DNA of 64,000 nucleotides from Gnetum montanum (taxonomy: Eukaryota; Streptophyta; Gnetopsida; Gnetales; Gnetaceae). The translations under genes were made by a program, and so were the position numbers. The notes below the pieces were generated by a model. It had not been told where the DNA came from, did no database searches, and saw only the letters and a program-made list of their open reading frames with translations. Below are positions 23,759 to 36,133 of the stretch, piece by piece. The stretch is from NCBI GenBank assembly GCA_015680685.1, contig MNCI01033534.1, forward strand, positions 1 to 64,000, given 5' to 3'. Numbering within the stretch: the stretch's first letter is position 1; each line of letters begins with the position of its first letter.

Positions 23759-23893
23759 CTTTGTTTGTGGAACATGCACTATTTAGATTTAAGTGAATGT
23801 CATTATATCATTGTATGAACCTAAAGATCAATATCATTCCCACTATACATAGAGTTATAAAAGCACACTAATAATTTTGTTTTGTTTTGCAAA

Positions 23894-25084
23894 ATGTCTT
23901 CGTCTTCTCACAAGCACGAGGATACCAAACCACTGGTCCCACGAGGATGCAAGGTGGTATACACTCATTCAAATGAGTTTGTGCCAAATTTCACCTTCAT
24001 CCTACATTAGGATGAATAGATGTGATGGCATGATATGGAGGGCAACATCATCTTGCCCCCCAATTGATCTATGCCTAGGATGTTATTCAAAACCCTTAAG
24101 AAGAAGTTGGGCATATCAGATCTTCACAAAGAATACATTGTGAATGGATATAACACTTGAAACTACTATCCCACTAAAACACAATGCAAATTATATCAAC
24201 ATTAAGAGAAAATCTATGAAGCTACAAAGGGAAAACATTACACTAACCCCTTGTTCCTACTAGATCATGACGATAATGAGGATCCTCCCTTGAAAGGTTA
24301 TCAACATGAAGATTTTCCATCCCCTACTACTGATGGTGAGGGTGTGAACTTGACCTTGTAATCGACTATTTATAAATTTGGTTCAGAAAAAAGTGATAGC
24401 CAAGGTAGGGACTCAAGTAAACATTGCAAAACTAAGGGATCTAAGAATGGTGTTTGTGACAAGCATAAGAGTGATGGTGAACACCATAGTGGTGGTGGTA
24501 GTTCACTTTCCTCTTCATCCTCTTCATCCAATTCGGAACATTCCTGTTCATTTGATGGTTCTCATGTAAGCCACTATCGAAAAAATCGTGATGAAGGTGA
24601 TCACAAAGATAACAATGACTATGAAGGCTACCAAAACTGAAAAGGGTGGTTGAAACCATCATTGACATTATCAACAAAGTGATGATGATGAACCATTATT
24701 GGCAACTCAAAGTATGCTCAATATTGCAAAGGTAGTTAAAATCTTTATTAGGCATGTGAAGAGTAGTCAAATAAAGTGCCTAGATATGAATAATATCTCA
24801 AGATTTGAGGGGGATACAATTATGATCTACCAACACATCTATAAGCTTTTCAAGATACCTATCCCTTATAGAATATAGAGAATGAGTGGTAGAAACTCAA
24901 AAGTTTCGCAAGGAAACTCATTAAGGAAGATGAAAGTTGGTACTAGTCCTTAGAGTTGGAATGTATCCATAGACGGAGTACCATATTAGAACTATTCAAT
25001 GACAAATATCAAATGTACTCTAGAGTGTATAATCTAAGCAGGTAAATCCAAGGTTGAAAACAAGAAGCACATGAACCCTTGGAT
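23894..25084 (+). pseudogene. gag relic of the chimera (3' truncated)
   Basis: The ATG at 23894 (MSSSSHKHEDTKPLVPRGC) gives the best-preserved N-terminus in the window. Domains follow in the same order as in B: the YTHSNEFVPNFTFILH block, a serine-rich linker (24470-24560), and a capsid-like region with LDMNNISRFE near 24780. It is truncated at the duplication junction after HEPLDAS, where ORF3 sequence takes over. The stop TAG at 24008-24010 is on the shared codon 39. Confidence 0.75.
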
Positions 25085-26720
25085 GCTAGTGCCCAAGAGG
25101 TGATGGTGTTTTTATCTCAGCATCATTTATTTCCAGAAATCTTTGGAAATGCTGCCTCCTTTTTGATGCACCTAAAGGAGCGTGAGAGGACAACTATATT
25201 GGTGATGCAGCACCAAGGGTAGGAGACTACTATAGAAGTGGTTTCTAATCAAATCGTGGAGGCACTTAACACACCTATGAGGCTTATACTAGATGTATCT
25301 ACACTTTGAGATATGAAAACATCCATAGGAATGGTCAGTAGAAGATTAAGTGTAGCCCAACACAAAGAATTGTTGGATTGGCTAGTGGGAACTAGACAAC
25401 TAGTTCTAGATATGTTTAATTTTCTAGACAACATTATTACAACTCAGTCAAAGCTGCTTGAAGAAAAGGGAAAATGGATCATCTTGGAAGGGAAAACTAA
25501 AATAGCTTAAGCATTAAACTGATGCTTGTCCATGAAAGTTGTTGAACTATGTGCCTGTTTTGCTACTCCTGCACTCCTCAAGCTATCAATAACTAGAGAT
25601 AGAACCTTTTGGTAGCTTCGAGAATGATTAAAAAAATATAAGAAGGGAATAGTGATGGCCATCTTGAACTAATTCATAGAGAAAGAAAAATCCTTCTTAA
25701 TTCAAAAGGACTTGGTTCAGATGCACCAAGAAAATGAAACACAATACACCTAAAACCATCACATGTGCAATGTTGATGCACAAAAACAATAGATATAGGA
25801 ATTCATTCATCAATAGCAAGAGAAGCTTGCTAGGGTAAGCCACAAAGAATCATAATCTATCTATAGAGGAAGTTTGAGCCTCATGCCAAAAATTTATCAT
25901 TGAGATTTCTACCTTGAGAAACAAGGCTCTTAAATTTAAAAGAATCAAGAATCACAATAAAGACTAGGTTGGCTTGTAGAAGGAAGTGAATGAGAAGCAT
26001 ATCCAAATGACAAAGGAAAAAGTAAATGAGGCCCTCTAGCAACTCTAGCAAAGAAGAGAGGTGTGACAGGCCATCATTGATAGTATAAATGCCTATAACA
26101 AAGCAAAGATCCACTTAAAGGAGTTGCAAATTGAGAAAATGACAAAGTATATGGAACTATTCTATCTTTGATATGCAAACCTGGTGATGTTGACTACTAG
26201 AAAGCCATGGTTAGAACTCAAAAAGTAGGTGGCTAGCTCATACTTGCTAATCAAGGTCGAGTTTAAGCACCACAAGGACACCAAGCAAAATCTTGAGATG
26301 AAAAATGCTATACTCAAAGTTCTTAGGGTATGATTCACTAATCAATTATTAACTACTAAAAACCTAGCCAAGAGAATGAAAGATTACCAGGAGCTGAAAG
26401 ATGTAATCAAAGCATTCAACATTACGCACAAACAATTCATTGCCTGGTTCATCAATGCTAAGGAGCTATTCCTAGAAATTCCCTATCCTTGGGATGTGCC
26501 AATTATAGCATATATTGGTGAAGCTATGTGTACTATGCATGATCATAGAAGTAAGGAGGAGAAAATGAAGGCATTTCTAGATGCTTTTCATCACCCATCA
26601 AAAGTTGTAGCGGAAGCAGGATAACCACAACCACCTTAGTCATTACACTTGTGGAAAGTCAATGAAGGTCCTTGAAAGCCTTAGAACCCTCCACTGCGTA
26701 GGACTATCTTATCTTCTTAA
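25085..26720 (+). pseudogene. ORF3 relic of the chimera (5' truncated)
   Basis: This is the duplicated C-terminal half of ORF3 of A, now fused downstream of gag. An open stretch at 25313-25510 reads MKTSIGMVSRRLSVAQHKEL. A second, 26376-26624, contains the conserved tail FINAKELFLEIPYPWDVPII and RSKEEKMKAFLDAFHHP. The TGA used in A has become TTA, so the frame would run to TAA at 26718-26720. It is coiled-coil in character with no known fold. Confidence 0.68.
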
Positions 26721-26946
26721 TTAACTTCATGCCATTAGAGAATGTGCTCTCCAATTTTGTAGAGTCTTGTCATGATGTTCAATTTTATATCATTAACACC
26801 ATAATTTTTATAATGCGTTAATTTGTACACTTAGGCACTTAGTTTTTTCAAGTTAATTTGTTAACTCTAAAGTTAATCAATAATCCAATACCTTCCCAAT
26901 TTTATAAAGAAACTCAAGGATACTTTTTCATTCAGTCATGGAGGTA

Positions 26947-27843
26947 TGATGAGTCATGGATTGGCTACATCAATGAGGCCTTGTCGATTAGGCCCTATCG
27001 ATGCATTATTTTATGCATCGATATGGCCCCATCAATGTAGGGTCTATTATTGCCTATAAATATGCACTCACCAACTACATTTATGGTAATTAAGTCTTGT
27101 CATTGTAGTAGAGAGCTTGTAGTTTTTTCATTTAAAAGTTAGAATATTTTTTTGAGTGCTCACAATAGGAGTCAGAAAGTGTACGGGTCTTTGTTCAAGC
27201 ACTATTGTACCTAGACACCCTAGTATGTACAATAATAAAGACAAGCTTCTTGATCAAACCTTGCAACACTTAGAATAGACTAATGGTTCATTTATGCATT
27301 CATCATGTCCATTAAATATGCAATTAATTAAGCTATATTATACTTTGAGTGATTCATTAATTGATTAAGCTACATAGAGTAAATACATAAATACAACCAC
27401 TTCAAGTGTAAACACATATTCACTTGGTAATCCCAGTAGCATTATTACTTAATGTACCTAGTAGCGTAGTGCTTGGTAACCTAGCAGTGGATACGTGGGT
27501 TCAGGACATGTATGGAAAGTGGGACTAGATGCATATGTTAGGACCAGTTAGAGATTTGTTAGTTAGTTAAATTAAATTAGTTATTAAAATACTTCACCTT
27601 TTTATTTAAGTGCCAAAGAACATAAAAAATAAAACAATAAAAATCATATCTCTCAATTACACTTAACCATACCATGTGCCTCACAAGTGTAATTGGAAAG
27701 ACAATAAATGACCATTACAATAAGGTTCACTTCCTATAAGACTAGTGTACCAAGAACTATAGAGTCCATGGAATTCGATTGAATCACACGTGAATGTTTC
27801 ATGAGTCATATGGTTGGGCATAGGGGTACCTTCCCACTCATCA
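26947..27843 (+). repeat. LTR-A, unit-2 copy
   Basis: The LTR starts TGATGAGTCATGG after a gaggta tract and ends CTCATCA. Its U3 array (gaggccttgtcgattaggccc..catcgatg) is upstream of a TATA box near 27055. It is a duplicate of 21082-21964. With the LTR-B at 23039 it brackets a composite body that never transposed as such. Confidence 0.83.
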
Positions 27844-28917
27844 CTAATGAGTTAGTTTCTAATAATTATTTGACTAATTTTCTATCTTTTTAAACATTGT
27901 TGTATCTTTATTGATATAACTACCTTTTTAAAGGTTACTTTTGCGCACAAAAATTATATATAAGAAGGTTAAAAACTTAAAAGCTATCAATGAAACATTA
28001 CTAATTATTTGGATATTGAGCCATGTTAGCCATCCACCCATTACATTAATAAGAAGTTCTTATCATGGTTCCAATGATATTCTTTTCCCATTACTAAAAC
28101 TCAAAATAAATTCATAATCATTATGCCTAGACTAAAAAATTAAGAACCAAGGTGGAATATTAAGGGTGTGACATCAAGGGGATTTGTGGATTCTCTTTGG
28201 CCACTTTTGTATGTTCTATCATGTTGCTAAGGTCTTAATTATATCTTTGTAGAGCTAACAAAAATTGGGAGTAATAGTAAACAAAAAGGACATTGAATAA
28301 ATTTCTAAAGGTCCCACTGGAAAAACATGTACCCATGCGTAAGGTTGGTAGCTTCTTAGATTTTAATCAAGGAAAAAAAGATAAAACCAAAGTGTGATTG
28401 ACAAACTCCTACCTTAGACAAAATGCCAAGTGATGTTACTCCTTGCAACTATGGTCATCTTGTGGTTGTTAGCCAAAGTAAGGAAACAATGCAATGTCAC
28501 TAAAATGTGGTTTGGACTTGTTTTGAATCTTGGGAAGAAGGGATAATGATTAATTTACCATTAAAAACACAAGGATTTATTATGCCTTTGGAAAGACACC
28601 TCACATCCCAATTTTTGTAATCCTTCCTACAATCCATCTCATCTCGCTATCTGTATGATCCTAACTTGTGGCTTTCTGTAACATAGGATTATTTCCTTAA
28701 TTTGGTGTGTGTGTTTTGTTTCATAGGTATGCATTGTATTCAAGCCCTTTAGTGCCTATAGAAATTTTTAGATATAGTTACACAAGGGCATTATGGGCTA
28801 GAGCCTACTTTGGGGAGGACCCACTAGTGTAACCATTGCAACTTGTACTTGACTGACACCACCACAACACTCTTTACATTCCATGTGTATAATTGCTAAA
28901 TTTCATGCTTTTTCTTA
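27844..28917 (+). mobile_element. C2 element fragment, post-integrase region (copy 2)
   Basis: This is the duplicate of 21965-23038. It aligns along its length, with more divergence at the first 20 bp. No coding sequence was seen. Confidence 0.6.
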
Positions 28918-29826
28918 TGATAATTCATGTTAAGTTGGATACATTAATGAGGGCTTGTTGACAAGGCCTAGTTGATGCAACTTACCATATTTTGATGAGG
29001 CCCCATTGATGTAGTGTCAATTTTCTTGATCTTTGGTTATAAATACACACTTGTATTGACATTTATCATAGTTGCAGTGGAGCTCTTGCATTTTTTCCAT
29101 TTGAAAGTTAGAAATTTTTTCCTCTGAGTGCCTATAACAAGGATCATTGAGTGTAAAAATCTTTATTCGAGCATTGTTCTACTTGAGCATGACAGTGTTT
29201 GCAACAATAAAGATGAGATTTCTGATAAACTTTGTAGCACTTTGGATAGATTAGCTACTTTACTTGTGCATTTATTGTTTACAATTATTTATTGAATGTT
29301 TTCAATTAATTATTAAATATTTCCTAGTTATTATGTTAATGAGATAATTAAGCAAGATATATTATAGACATAAGTACACCACTTTGAGCATAAAACATAT
29401 TCACTTGGTAATCCCAGCAACATTATTGCTTGGTATGCCCAATAGCATAGTGCTTGGTCACCCAAGAATGAATACATGGGTTTAGGATATGTGTAGAAAG
29501 TGGGAATAAATGTTTATGTTACGATTAGTTAAATTATTAGTTAATTACTTAATTTAGATTAGTTAATCAAATCCCTTTTTATCTACAATTCAAGCACCCA
29601 ACTATAAAACATAAAATTGATAAAAATCAAATGCCTCAGTTACACTTAACCATACCAATGAATATCACAAGTGTAATTGGGAAGACAATGATTGACCTTA
29701 AGGCTAGATTCACTTTCTAAAGGGCTACTGCATTGGAAATAATAAAGTCCACCAAATTCAACTAGATCATTCCTGAATGCTATATGATTCATATGGTTGG
29801 ACATAGGGGTACCTTGCTGCTTATCA
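28918..29826 (+). repeat. 5' LTR of B (unit-2 copy, LTR family B)
   Basis: The LTR starts TGATAATTCATG and ends TTATCA. A TATA box (ttataaatacac) is near 29038 and AATAAAG near 29207. U5 has the CTTGGTAATCCCAGCAAC-type units at 29402-29480. Confidence 0.85.
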
Positions 29827-29827
29827 T

Positions 29828-29845
29828 TGGCATCGTTGCTAGGGA
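29828..29845 (+). promoter_or_regulatory. Primer-binding site of B, tRNA-Asp type
   Basis: TGGCATCGTTGCTAGGGA is the best-preserved PBS in the window, with 14 of 18 matches to the tRNA-Asp complement. All mismatches are transitions. Confidence 0.8.
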
Positions 29846-29980
29846 CTTTGTTTGTGGAAAATGCACTATTTAGATTTAAGTGAATACCATTATATCATTA
29901 TATGAACCTAAAGATCAATATCATTTCCACTATAAATAGAGTTATAAAAGCATAGTGATAATTTTGTTTTGTTTTGCAAA

Positions 29981-31850
29981 ATGTCTTCTTCTTCTTGCAA
30001 GCATGAGGATACCAAATCACCAATCCCATAAGAATGCATGATGATATACACTCATCCAGATGAGTTTGTGCCAAGTTTCACTTTCATCCTACATTAGGAT
30101 GAATAGATGTGATGGCATGATATAGAGGGAAACATTGTTTTTCCCACCAATTGATCTATGCCCAAGATGCTATTCAAAATCCTTAAGAAGTTGGACATAG
30201 CATATCTTCACAAAGAATACGTTGTGGATGGATACAACACTCAAAACTACTATCCCATGGAAACACAACACAAATGAGATCAACGTCAGGAGAAACTCCA
30301 TGAAGCTACAAAAGGAAAACATTACACTAATCCCTTATTCTTACTAGATCAAGAGGACAATGAGGATCCTTGGAAAGATATCAACATGAAGATTTTCCAT
30401 CCCCTGCTACTAATCTCAAGGGTGTGAACTTGATCCTACAATCAACTATTCATAAATAGGATTTAGAAAAAAGTGATAGCTAAAGTAGGAACTTGGGTAA
30501 ACATTGCAACAACAAGGGATCTAAGGATGGTGATCATGACAAGCGTAAGAGTGGTGGTGGACTCCATGGTGGTGGTGGTAGTCCACCTTCCTCTTCATGC
30601 AATTTGGAACATTCCTCTTCATTTGATAGTTCCAATGGAAGCCATCATCAAAATAACCATGATGAAGGTGATCATTGAGATAACACTGAATATGAAGGCC
30701 ACCAAAACTAAAGGGCTAGGTGAAACCATCATCGACATCATCAACGTAGTGATGATGATAAACCATTATTAGCAACTTAAAGTATGCTCAATATTGTGGA
30801 GGAATTTAAAATCCTAACTAGGCATATGAAGGATAGTCGAATCAAGTACCTAGATATGAACAATATCCCAAGATTTGAAGGGGGATACAATTTTGATCCA
30901 CAAATAGATCTGCAAGATTTTCAAGATGTCTGTGCCTTACAAAACATAGAGAATGAGTGGTACAAACTCAAAATTTTCCCAAGGATACTCATTAAGGAAG
31001 CTAAAAATTTGGTACCAGTCTTTAGAGTTGGAATCTATCCATAGATAGTGTACCATGTTAGAACTATTTAATGAAAAATATCAGACATACGTTAGAGTGT
31101 CTAATCTAAGAAGGAAAATTCAAGGCTGGAAAAAAGGAGCACATGAACCCTTGAATGCTGCCATGGGCCAATAATATTCACTTCTACATCAATGCCCTAG
31201 TCATAGTTACTCTTAGAGGGAACAACTTCACCACATCATAGATGGACTTAGAGTAGAAACAAGAAGAGCCCTTGGGGTGTATGCCCAAGGAAGATTATTT
31301 AAACTAAGAGTTCATTGGATCCAAAGGTTAATTGAGTAGGTAGCAAAAGAAGAAGGTGGGCTATGAAAAAGGGAAAGTACTAAAGAGTATAACAAGGACC
31401 CTTCTATAAGAAAACGAAAGGTCTGATTTTGTGATGAGGAAGAGTCCCCACTTGATGAAGTGGCAAACAAAAAGATCTTGTACATCCAAAAATCTATTTC
31501 TAATATTTTAGCTCAGGTTGACAAGTTATGAGGATCTTTGGATGAAAATTTTCAAATTTCTTTGAAAACTACTAAAGAATCCAAAGAGAAAAATAGTGAT
31601 TGTAATTATAAGAGGTGGAAAGAAGCTAAACCTGCCTACCAAAGAGGTAAGGGCAAAGCTATTGTAGCAGATGAAGTTGTGGAGTCTTACATTGATGATC
31701 AAACTAAATGTGACATATGCCAATACAAACATTCAAAGAGATGTTGCCCTATGATGTCACACTTACAAGAGTTTGGAGTGTACGCATTGAATCCTCATCT
31801 AGCATGTAGAAAAGCACTAAGATGATTGTCTTGCCCTCAAGGTAGTTGAA
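29981..31850 (+). pseudogene. gag relic of B
   Basis: The ATG at 29981 (MSSSSCKHEDTK) starts the N-terminal domain. A linker rich in Gly, Ser, His and Asn lies near 30530-30680. The capsid-like domain, 30784-31010, reads LDMNNIPRFEGGYNFDPQID. A +1 shift near 31000 breaks the AKTWYQSL-like block. The last part, open from 31538 to 31825, is lysine-rich and ends in the cysteine motif CDICQYKHSKRCC...H at 31709-31762, a likely nucleic-acid-binding knuckle that does not have the usual CX2CX4HX4C spacing. Stops are mostly TAG or TAA where Gln is expected. Confidence 0.8.
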
Positions 31851-32529
31851 GGCAGTCCCACCAATAGCAACAAACTTACTACCCAAGTGGAAATCCTCCA
31901 TAACCTTATGAATAGTACCAATAATGGTACCAATCATAATTATGGAAAATGCCACTGCCAAGGTAGCAATACCCTTATAGGTAACTAGATCTATATGGGT
32001 ACTATGTTTAGCAGCCTATCTTCCTTAGAAGTTCTATAAGTCATGCATCATTCCAGCATCACTATTACCCTCTAGAGTACCACTAAACACATTCATCATC
32101 TACTTGAGGGGAAAATCCATATTTTTATCCTTATCATCTTCCATATCCCTCTATGCCTATACCTCCACCTTTAACCTAATTGCCTCATGCTCCATCAATG
32201 CAAGGTGAGACTCCTCCATAGCCATAACAATGAAATGCTACAAGGGTTGTACACTCACAACTAGTTTTTGAAACAAGTGGTCAAGATAATCAATCAATGA
32301 AGTAACCTTTCTTTTGGTCTAGTAGTCCTTTCCAACCCTCAAAACCTACTTTGGCTGATTGTCCTGCATCTCCATCACCCTTATCCTCTACATTAAATAC
32401 CTTCAAGTTCCCTTCAAACCAAGTGCTGCCTAGCATCCATAGTGTAATGCTAACCCATGTTGTTTCTAACTAGATCAAGGTTGGTAATTTTCCTACAAAA
32501 GATCTAACCTAGGAAGTCCACTCATCTAT
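31851..32529 (+). pseudogene. gag-protease linker of B
   Basis: The region aligns with 11700-12394 of A. It is polyprotein sequence without a recognisable domain and is interrupted in all frames. Confidence 0.5.
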
Positions 32530-32830
32530 CTACAGATTGCTAGATAGGAGCCATGTAAGGCTCTTCTTGATTTTGGTTTCAAAGTTAACCTCATCTCCCA
32601 TGATATGTATAAGGCCTTGAACCTACCATCTCTTAAGAAAAGCAACAACCATCTAGAATTGGTAGATCAGTTGATTACTATCTCTTTGGGATTAGTAGAG
32701 GACATTGTCACCATAGTTTGTGGGTGGTCCTATCTTGTTAATTTTTTGGTAATTAAGCTGGACAACTGCAAAAGTGACTTCCCCATCATTATGGGAAGGG
32801 CTTGGTTAAGAATGGTTGATGCATGAATGG
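32530..32830 (+). pseudogene. Retropepsin (protease) relic of B
   Basis: The active-site region reads LDFGFKVNLIS near 32568-32600. Asp is kept, but the loop differs from the usual DLG[AS]S. An open stretch, 32605-32826, contains LVDQLITISLGLVEDIVTIV and ends IIMGRAWLRMVDA. The latter corresponds to the conserved C-terminal strand of retroviral-type aspartic proteases. Confidence 0.72.
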
Positions 32831-32989
32831 GTATAAGGGACCTATCTCTAGAAATATCCAAGGAAAATAAGCCAGGAAAAATTGAGAAGAAGTATATTCC
32901 ATGCATTGTGTACAATGATAATAGGTGCAATTACTTATAAAGAATTTGATTAAACAAGAGCACATATATTAAAGCATGTAATTAGTGTG

Positions 32990-33330
32990 CACAAGAAATT
33001 AACATTCAAAGGTGCCTGTACATAGCAACCACAAAGCAGGGGGCACCCAATAGTTAATAGCTAATTTAGATAGCAACACAATATGCATCAAGCCAACTGT
33101 GAGCCTAACATGTGCATATGTTGAAGGCATGGACAAAATTAAACAAGTTCATTCCCAACTCTGTAATGAAGATGATGATACCTATTGTGGAGAGTTGGAA
33201 ATCCCTGATCACTTCACGTAGGAGCCCTTGAGCTAAAGACTTTACCGGTTGGTATGGAGTATGCATTTTTAAAGAATGATAAACTGGTCATCATTAATGC
33301 CAAACTTGCTCCTGAATAAAAATAAAAATT
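32990..33330 (+). pseudogene. Protease-RT connecting region of B
   Basis: The same acidic block as 12866-13174 in A, recognised through motifs like VEGMDKIKQVHSQL and VGMEYAFLKNDKLVIIN. It is out of frame in places. Confidence 0.55.
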
Positions 33331-33469
33331 GTTAAAAGTGATGAATAAATAGTCAACAACATTTTCTTGGTCATATCTAGAGCTAACAAGAATCGATCCG
33401 AGGATATGCTAACATTGCATCTACACTGACCTGGCAATGAAACCTAGAAGATAGCCACAAAGGCAAATA

Positions 33470-34170
33470 AACCCCAAATTGAAGTAAATCATTAGGGAGG
33501 AGATAGAGCAACTCCTTAAGGTGGGGTACATCTATCCAATCGTAGATAGTGAGTGGGTTAGTCCACTCATAATTGTACCAAAAAAGGATGGTAAATGGTA
33601 AGTTTGCATCTACTTTAGGCTATTAAATATGGCAACATTTAAGGATCACTTTTCTTTGTTATTTGTGGATCAAGTATTAGATACCATATATAGACATTGT
33701 TATTATAGATTTTTGGACGCTTATAATAGCTATAACCAAATCCAAATTGCACCTGAAGATTAGGCCAAGACAACATTCATGAGTCCTTGGGGGACTTTTG
33801 CATATTGTAAAATGTCATTTGGCCTATGTAATGCCCCTATGAAATTTCAATGCTTGGTCCTTAGTATATTTTAATAGCAAATTGGTAGTGGTATTGAAGT
33901 CTTCATGATGACTTTTCCACCTATGGAGCTACCTTTGAGCAAGCCTTGGACAGACTTGAGCAAGTATTGAAGAGATGTGTAGAGACAAACCTATAGCTCA
34001 ACTGGCAAAAGAACGATCTCATGGGCCAAGAAGGCATTGTGCTAGGGCACTAAATTTCGTAGAAAGGGATTCAAGTATATCCAAAAAAGATAAGTTTCAT
34101 TGAAGGAATAACACACCAACCAGAGATTGTTAAAGATGTCCAATCATTCCTTGGAAACACTAGTTACTAC
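33470..34170 (+). pseudogene. Reverse transcriptase relic of B
   Basis: Motifs in order: IEQLLKVGYIYP near 33505, PLIIVPKKDGKW near 33560-33600 (well kept), FSLLFVDQVLDT near 33650, SPWGTFAY near 33783 and FGLCNAP near 33818. At the catalytic loop one base is missing (gtcttcatgatgac, near 33898), so the F-M-D-D motif is frameshifted. A TAG and TGA follow. It is not functional but unmistakable. Confidence 0.82.
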
Positions 34171-34179
34171 CAGTGATTT

Positions 34180-34690
34180 ATTGAGAATTTCTCTAAGATT
34201 GCAAAGTCGTTGGTAGAGCTTACAAAGAAAGATGCACCTTTCATTTTGACCAAAGATGCGAACATGTATTCTAATAATTAAAAGAGAAACTCATAGAAAT
34301 AGCAATCCTATGAGCACCAAATTGGTCCAAACCATTCCATATCATGATAGATGCATCTAAATATGCTTTGGGAGTAGTGCTCATGCAGATGAAAGATAAG
34401 AAATGTCCATACTATATCCACTACATGAGTCAAAGCATTGTGTGAGCATGGTTAAATTACACCACCATGGAGAAAGAATTAATGGTGGTGGTGTATGCAC
34501 TAGGAAAGTTTAGGTAGTATGTGTTGGGTTATAATGTATTTTTGCATACGGACCATAGTGCAATTTGCTTCCTCATGAATATGTTGATGGTAAGCCCTCA
34601 TGTCATATGGTGACTTGGAATCTCACTATGGTGGATTAAAAAGGAACCAAGAATTTGTTTTCTAACCACCTCTCTTATTTAAGATGGGAT
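34180..34690 (+). pseudogene. RNase H relic of B
   Basis: KIAKSLVELTKKDAPF near 34197 leads into the domain. IMIDASKYALGVVLMQMKDKKCPYYIHYMS near 34345-34430 is clear and keeps the catalytic Asp. YTTMEKELMVVVYAL near 34458-34502 follows. The end is marked by SNHLSYL near 34660. There is a single RNase H domain, as in A. Confidence 0.78.
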
Positions 34691-34849
34691 ATCATAAGGG
34701 AGGAGAGCCCACTCTTTGATTAGTTTCCAGACGAACTCATCTTTACTGGAGTAATAAATGAACAAAAACCTATAAAAGCAACATGGTATAATAACATCCT
34801 CACATATATTATCACTTAAGAGATGCCATAAGATTTGGATTTTAGGAAA

Positions 34850-36133
34850 AGGTAATAATTTCTTTATCGAGTCAAATACTTCATGGAAATGAATGGATAC
34901 CTTTACAAGGCGTGTGTTGATGGCTTGATCTGTTGGTGTGTCCTTAACGAAGATAAACTACACATTCTCTAGGATGCTCATGAAGGGCTTTGCAAAGGCC
35001 ACTATGTAAGGAGATGCATGGCCATAAAAATCTTGATGGTAGGATACTATTGACCTACAATCTTTAGAGATGTCCACTAGTTCGTTAAGTCTTTTGAACA
35101 TTGTCAATATGATAGGGGGATGAATAGTCACATGGAAGGTCCTCAATAGTGGATTCAACCACTAGAACCTTTCAACATATGGGGCGTTAACTTCATGGGT
35201 TCCATCACACCCAGGTCTAATGGGAAGGCATATATTATAGTAGCAATTAACTACTGCACAAAATGGGTAGAGGCAACAACCATTACTAATTGTACATCAT
35301 CCACTGCTACCAAATTTATGCAACAAAATATCATGAATAGCTTTGGGATTCCATGTTCACTAATTTATGATAATGGAGCTCATTTTACTAGTGCCACATT
35401 TAGAAAATTAATGCAATGCTTGGGGGTAGAACATAAATTAACAACACCTTATCATCCCCAAGCCAATGGTTAAGTAGAGGTAACCAACCAGGAGATAACA
35501 AAAATATTAACGTGGACCCTTAGCAAATATAGGAAGGATTGGAGTACAAAACTTAACAATGCTCTCTTGGCATATCATTCAACTTAGAAACTTCCTATTA
35601 GCTATTCTCCCTATGAGTTAGTGTATGGAAAACTTCCAATACTCCTGTTTCAATTTGAGCTTTATACACTCTCAATGGCCTATGACCTAAACCTTGACCT
35701 AAGTTTAGCACAAAAGGGAAGATTGATCAATCTGAATGTGCTAAATGAAAATTGCTTAGTGGTCTTATCCTTGAATGAGGTGAATAAAGCATTCAAAAAG
35801 CAATGTCATGGCATTAGAATTAGGAAAGTAAAACTTTAACCAGGATAAGTAGTTCTCTACTAGAATCCCACACATGTACCCCAAAAGATAAAATTTCACA
35901 CATTGTGGGAGGGACCTTATATAATCGATCAAATCCTTCCCTCTGAGGCCATGTTAATCTACAAACCTGATAGTACAAATGAAAAGGAGTTGGTCAACAT
36001 CCAAAAAGTGAAGCCTTTCCTCAAAACAAGACAGGCTAGTGTAAATGTCACCTCAATGAATGGACAACCACATTCTATTTTCCAGATGTCCTCCTTCCAA
36101 CCTAGTTGTGGAGGAGAAGGCCATCCATGGTAA
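34850..36133 (+). pseudogene. Integrase relic of B
   Basis: The zinc-binding region near 34960-35100 reads CKGHYVRRCM and ends EHCQ. The core is largely open: 35195-35473 (GSITPRSNGKAYIIVAINYC ... YHPQANG), 35621-35839 and 35903-36133. The first catalytic Asp is Asn (WGVNFMG). The second is kept (IYDNGAHF near 35367) and the Glu is kept (VEVTNQEI near 35475). The C-terminal part reads MWEGPYIIDQILPSEAMLIY, the chromodomain-less end typical of this branch. Confidence 0.84.

Larger units (their letters stand above)
19197..25084 (+). repeat. Tandem duplication, unit 1
   Basis: From ORF3 of A (agtgctcaagaagtgatgg) to the middle of the following gag (cacatgaacccttggatgct), this segment is repeated immediately downstream. 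It contains the end of ORF3, LTR-A, the C2 spacer, LTR-B, the PBS and the 5' half of gag. The offset is 5865 bp at LTR-A and 5879 bp at LTR-B. Sampled stretches are about 90-94 percent identical by eye. Confidence 0.8.
25085..31150 (+). repeat. Tandem duplication, unit 2
   Basis: This is the second copy of 19197-25084. It starts within ORF3 sequence fused to gag and ends where the gag of B continues normally past cacatgaacccttgaatgct. It is about 0.2 kb longer than unit 1 because unit 1 has lost part of LTR-B at the N-containing block. Confidence 0.8.

Noticed and set aside
23039-27843. A short, independent non-autonomous LTR element
   Set aside because: Its two LTRs belong to different families (B and A), and both halves, including the flanking spacer, are explained by the tandem duplication.
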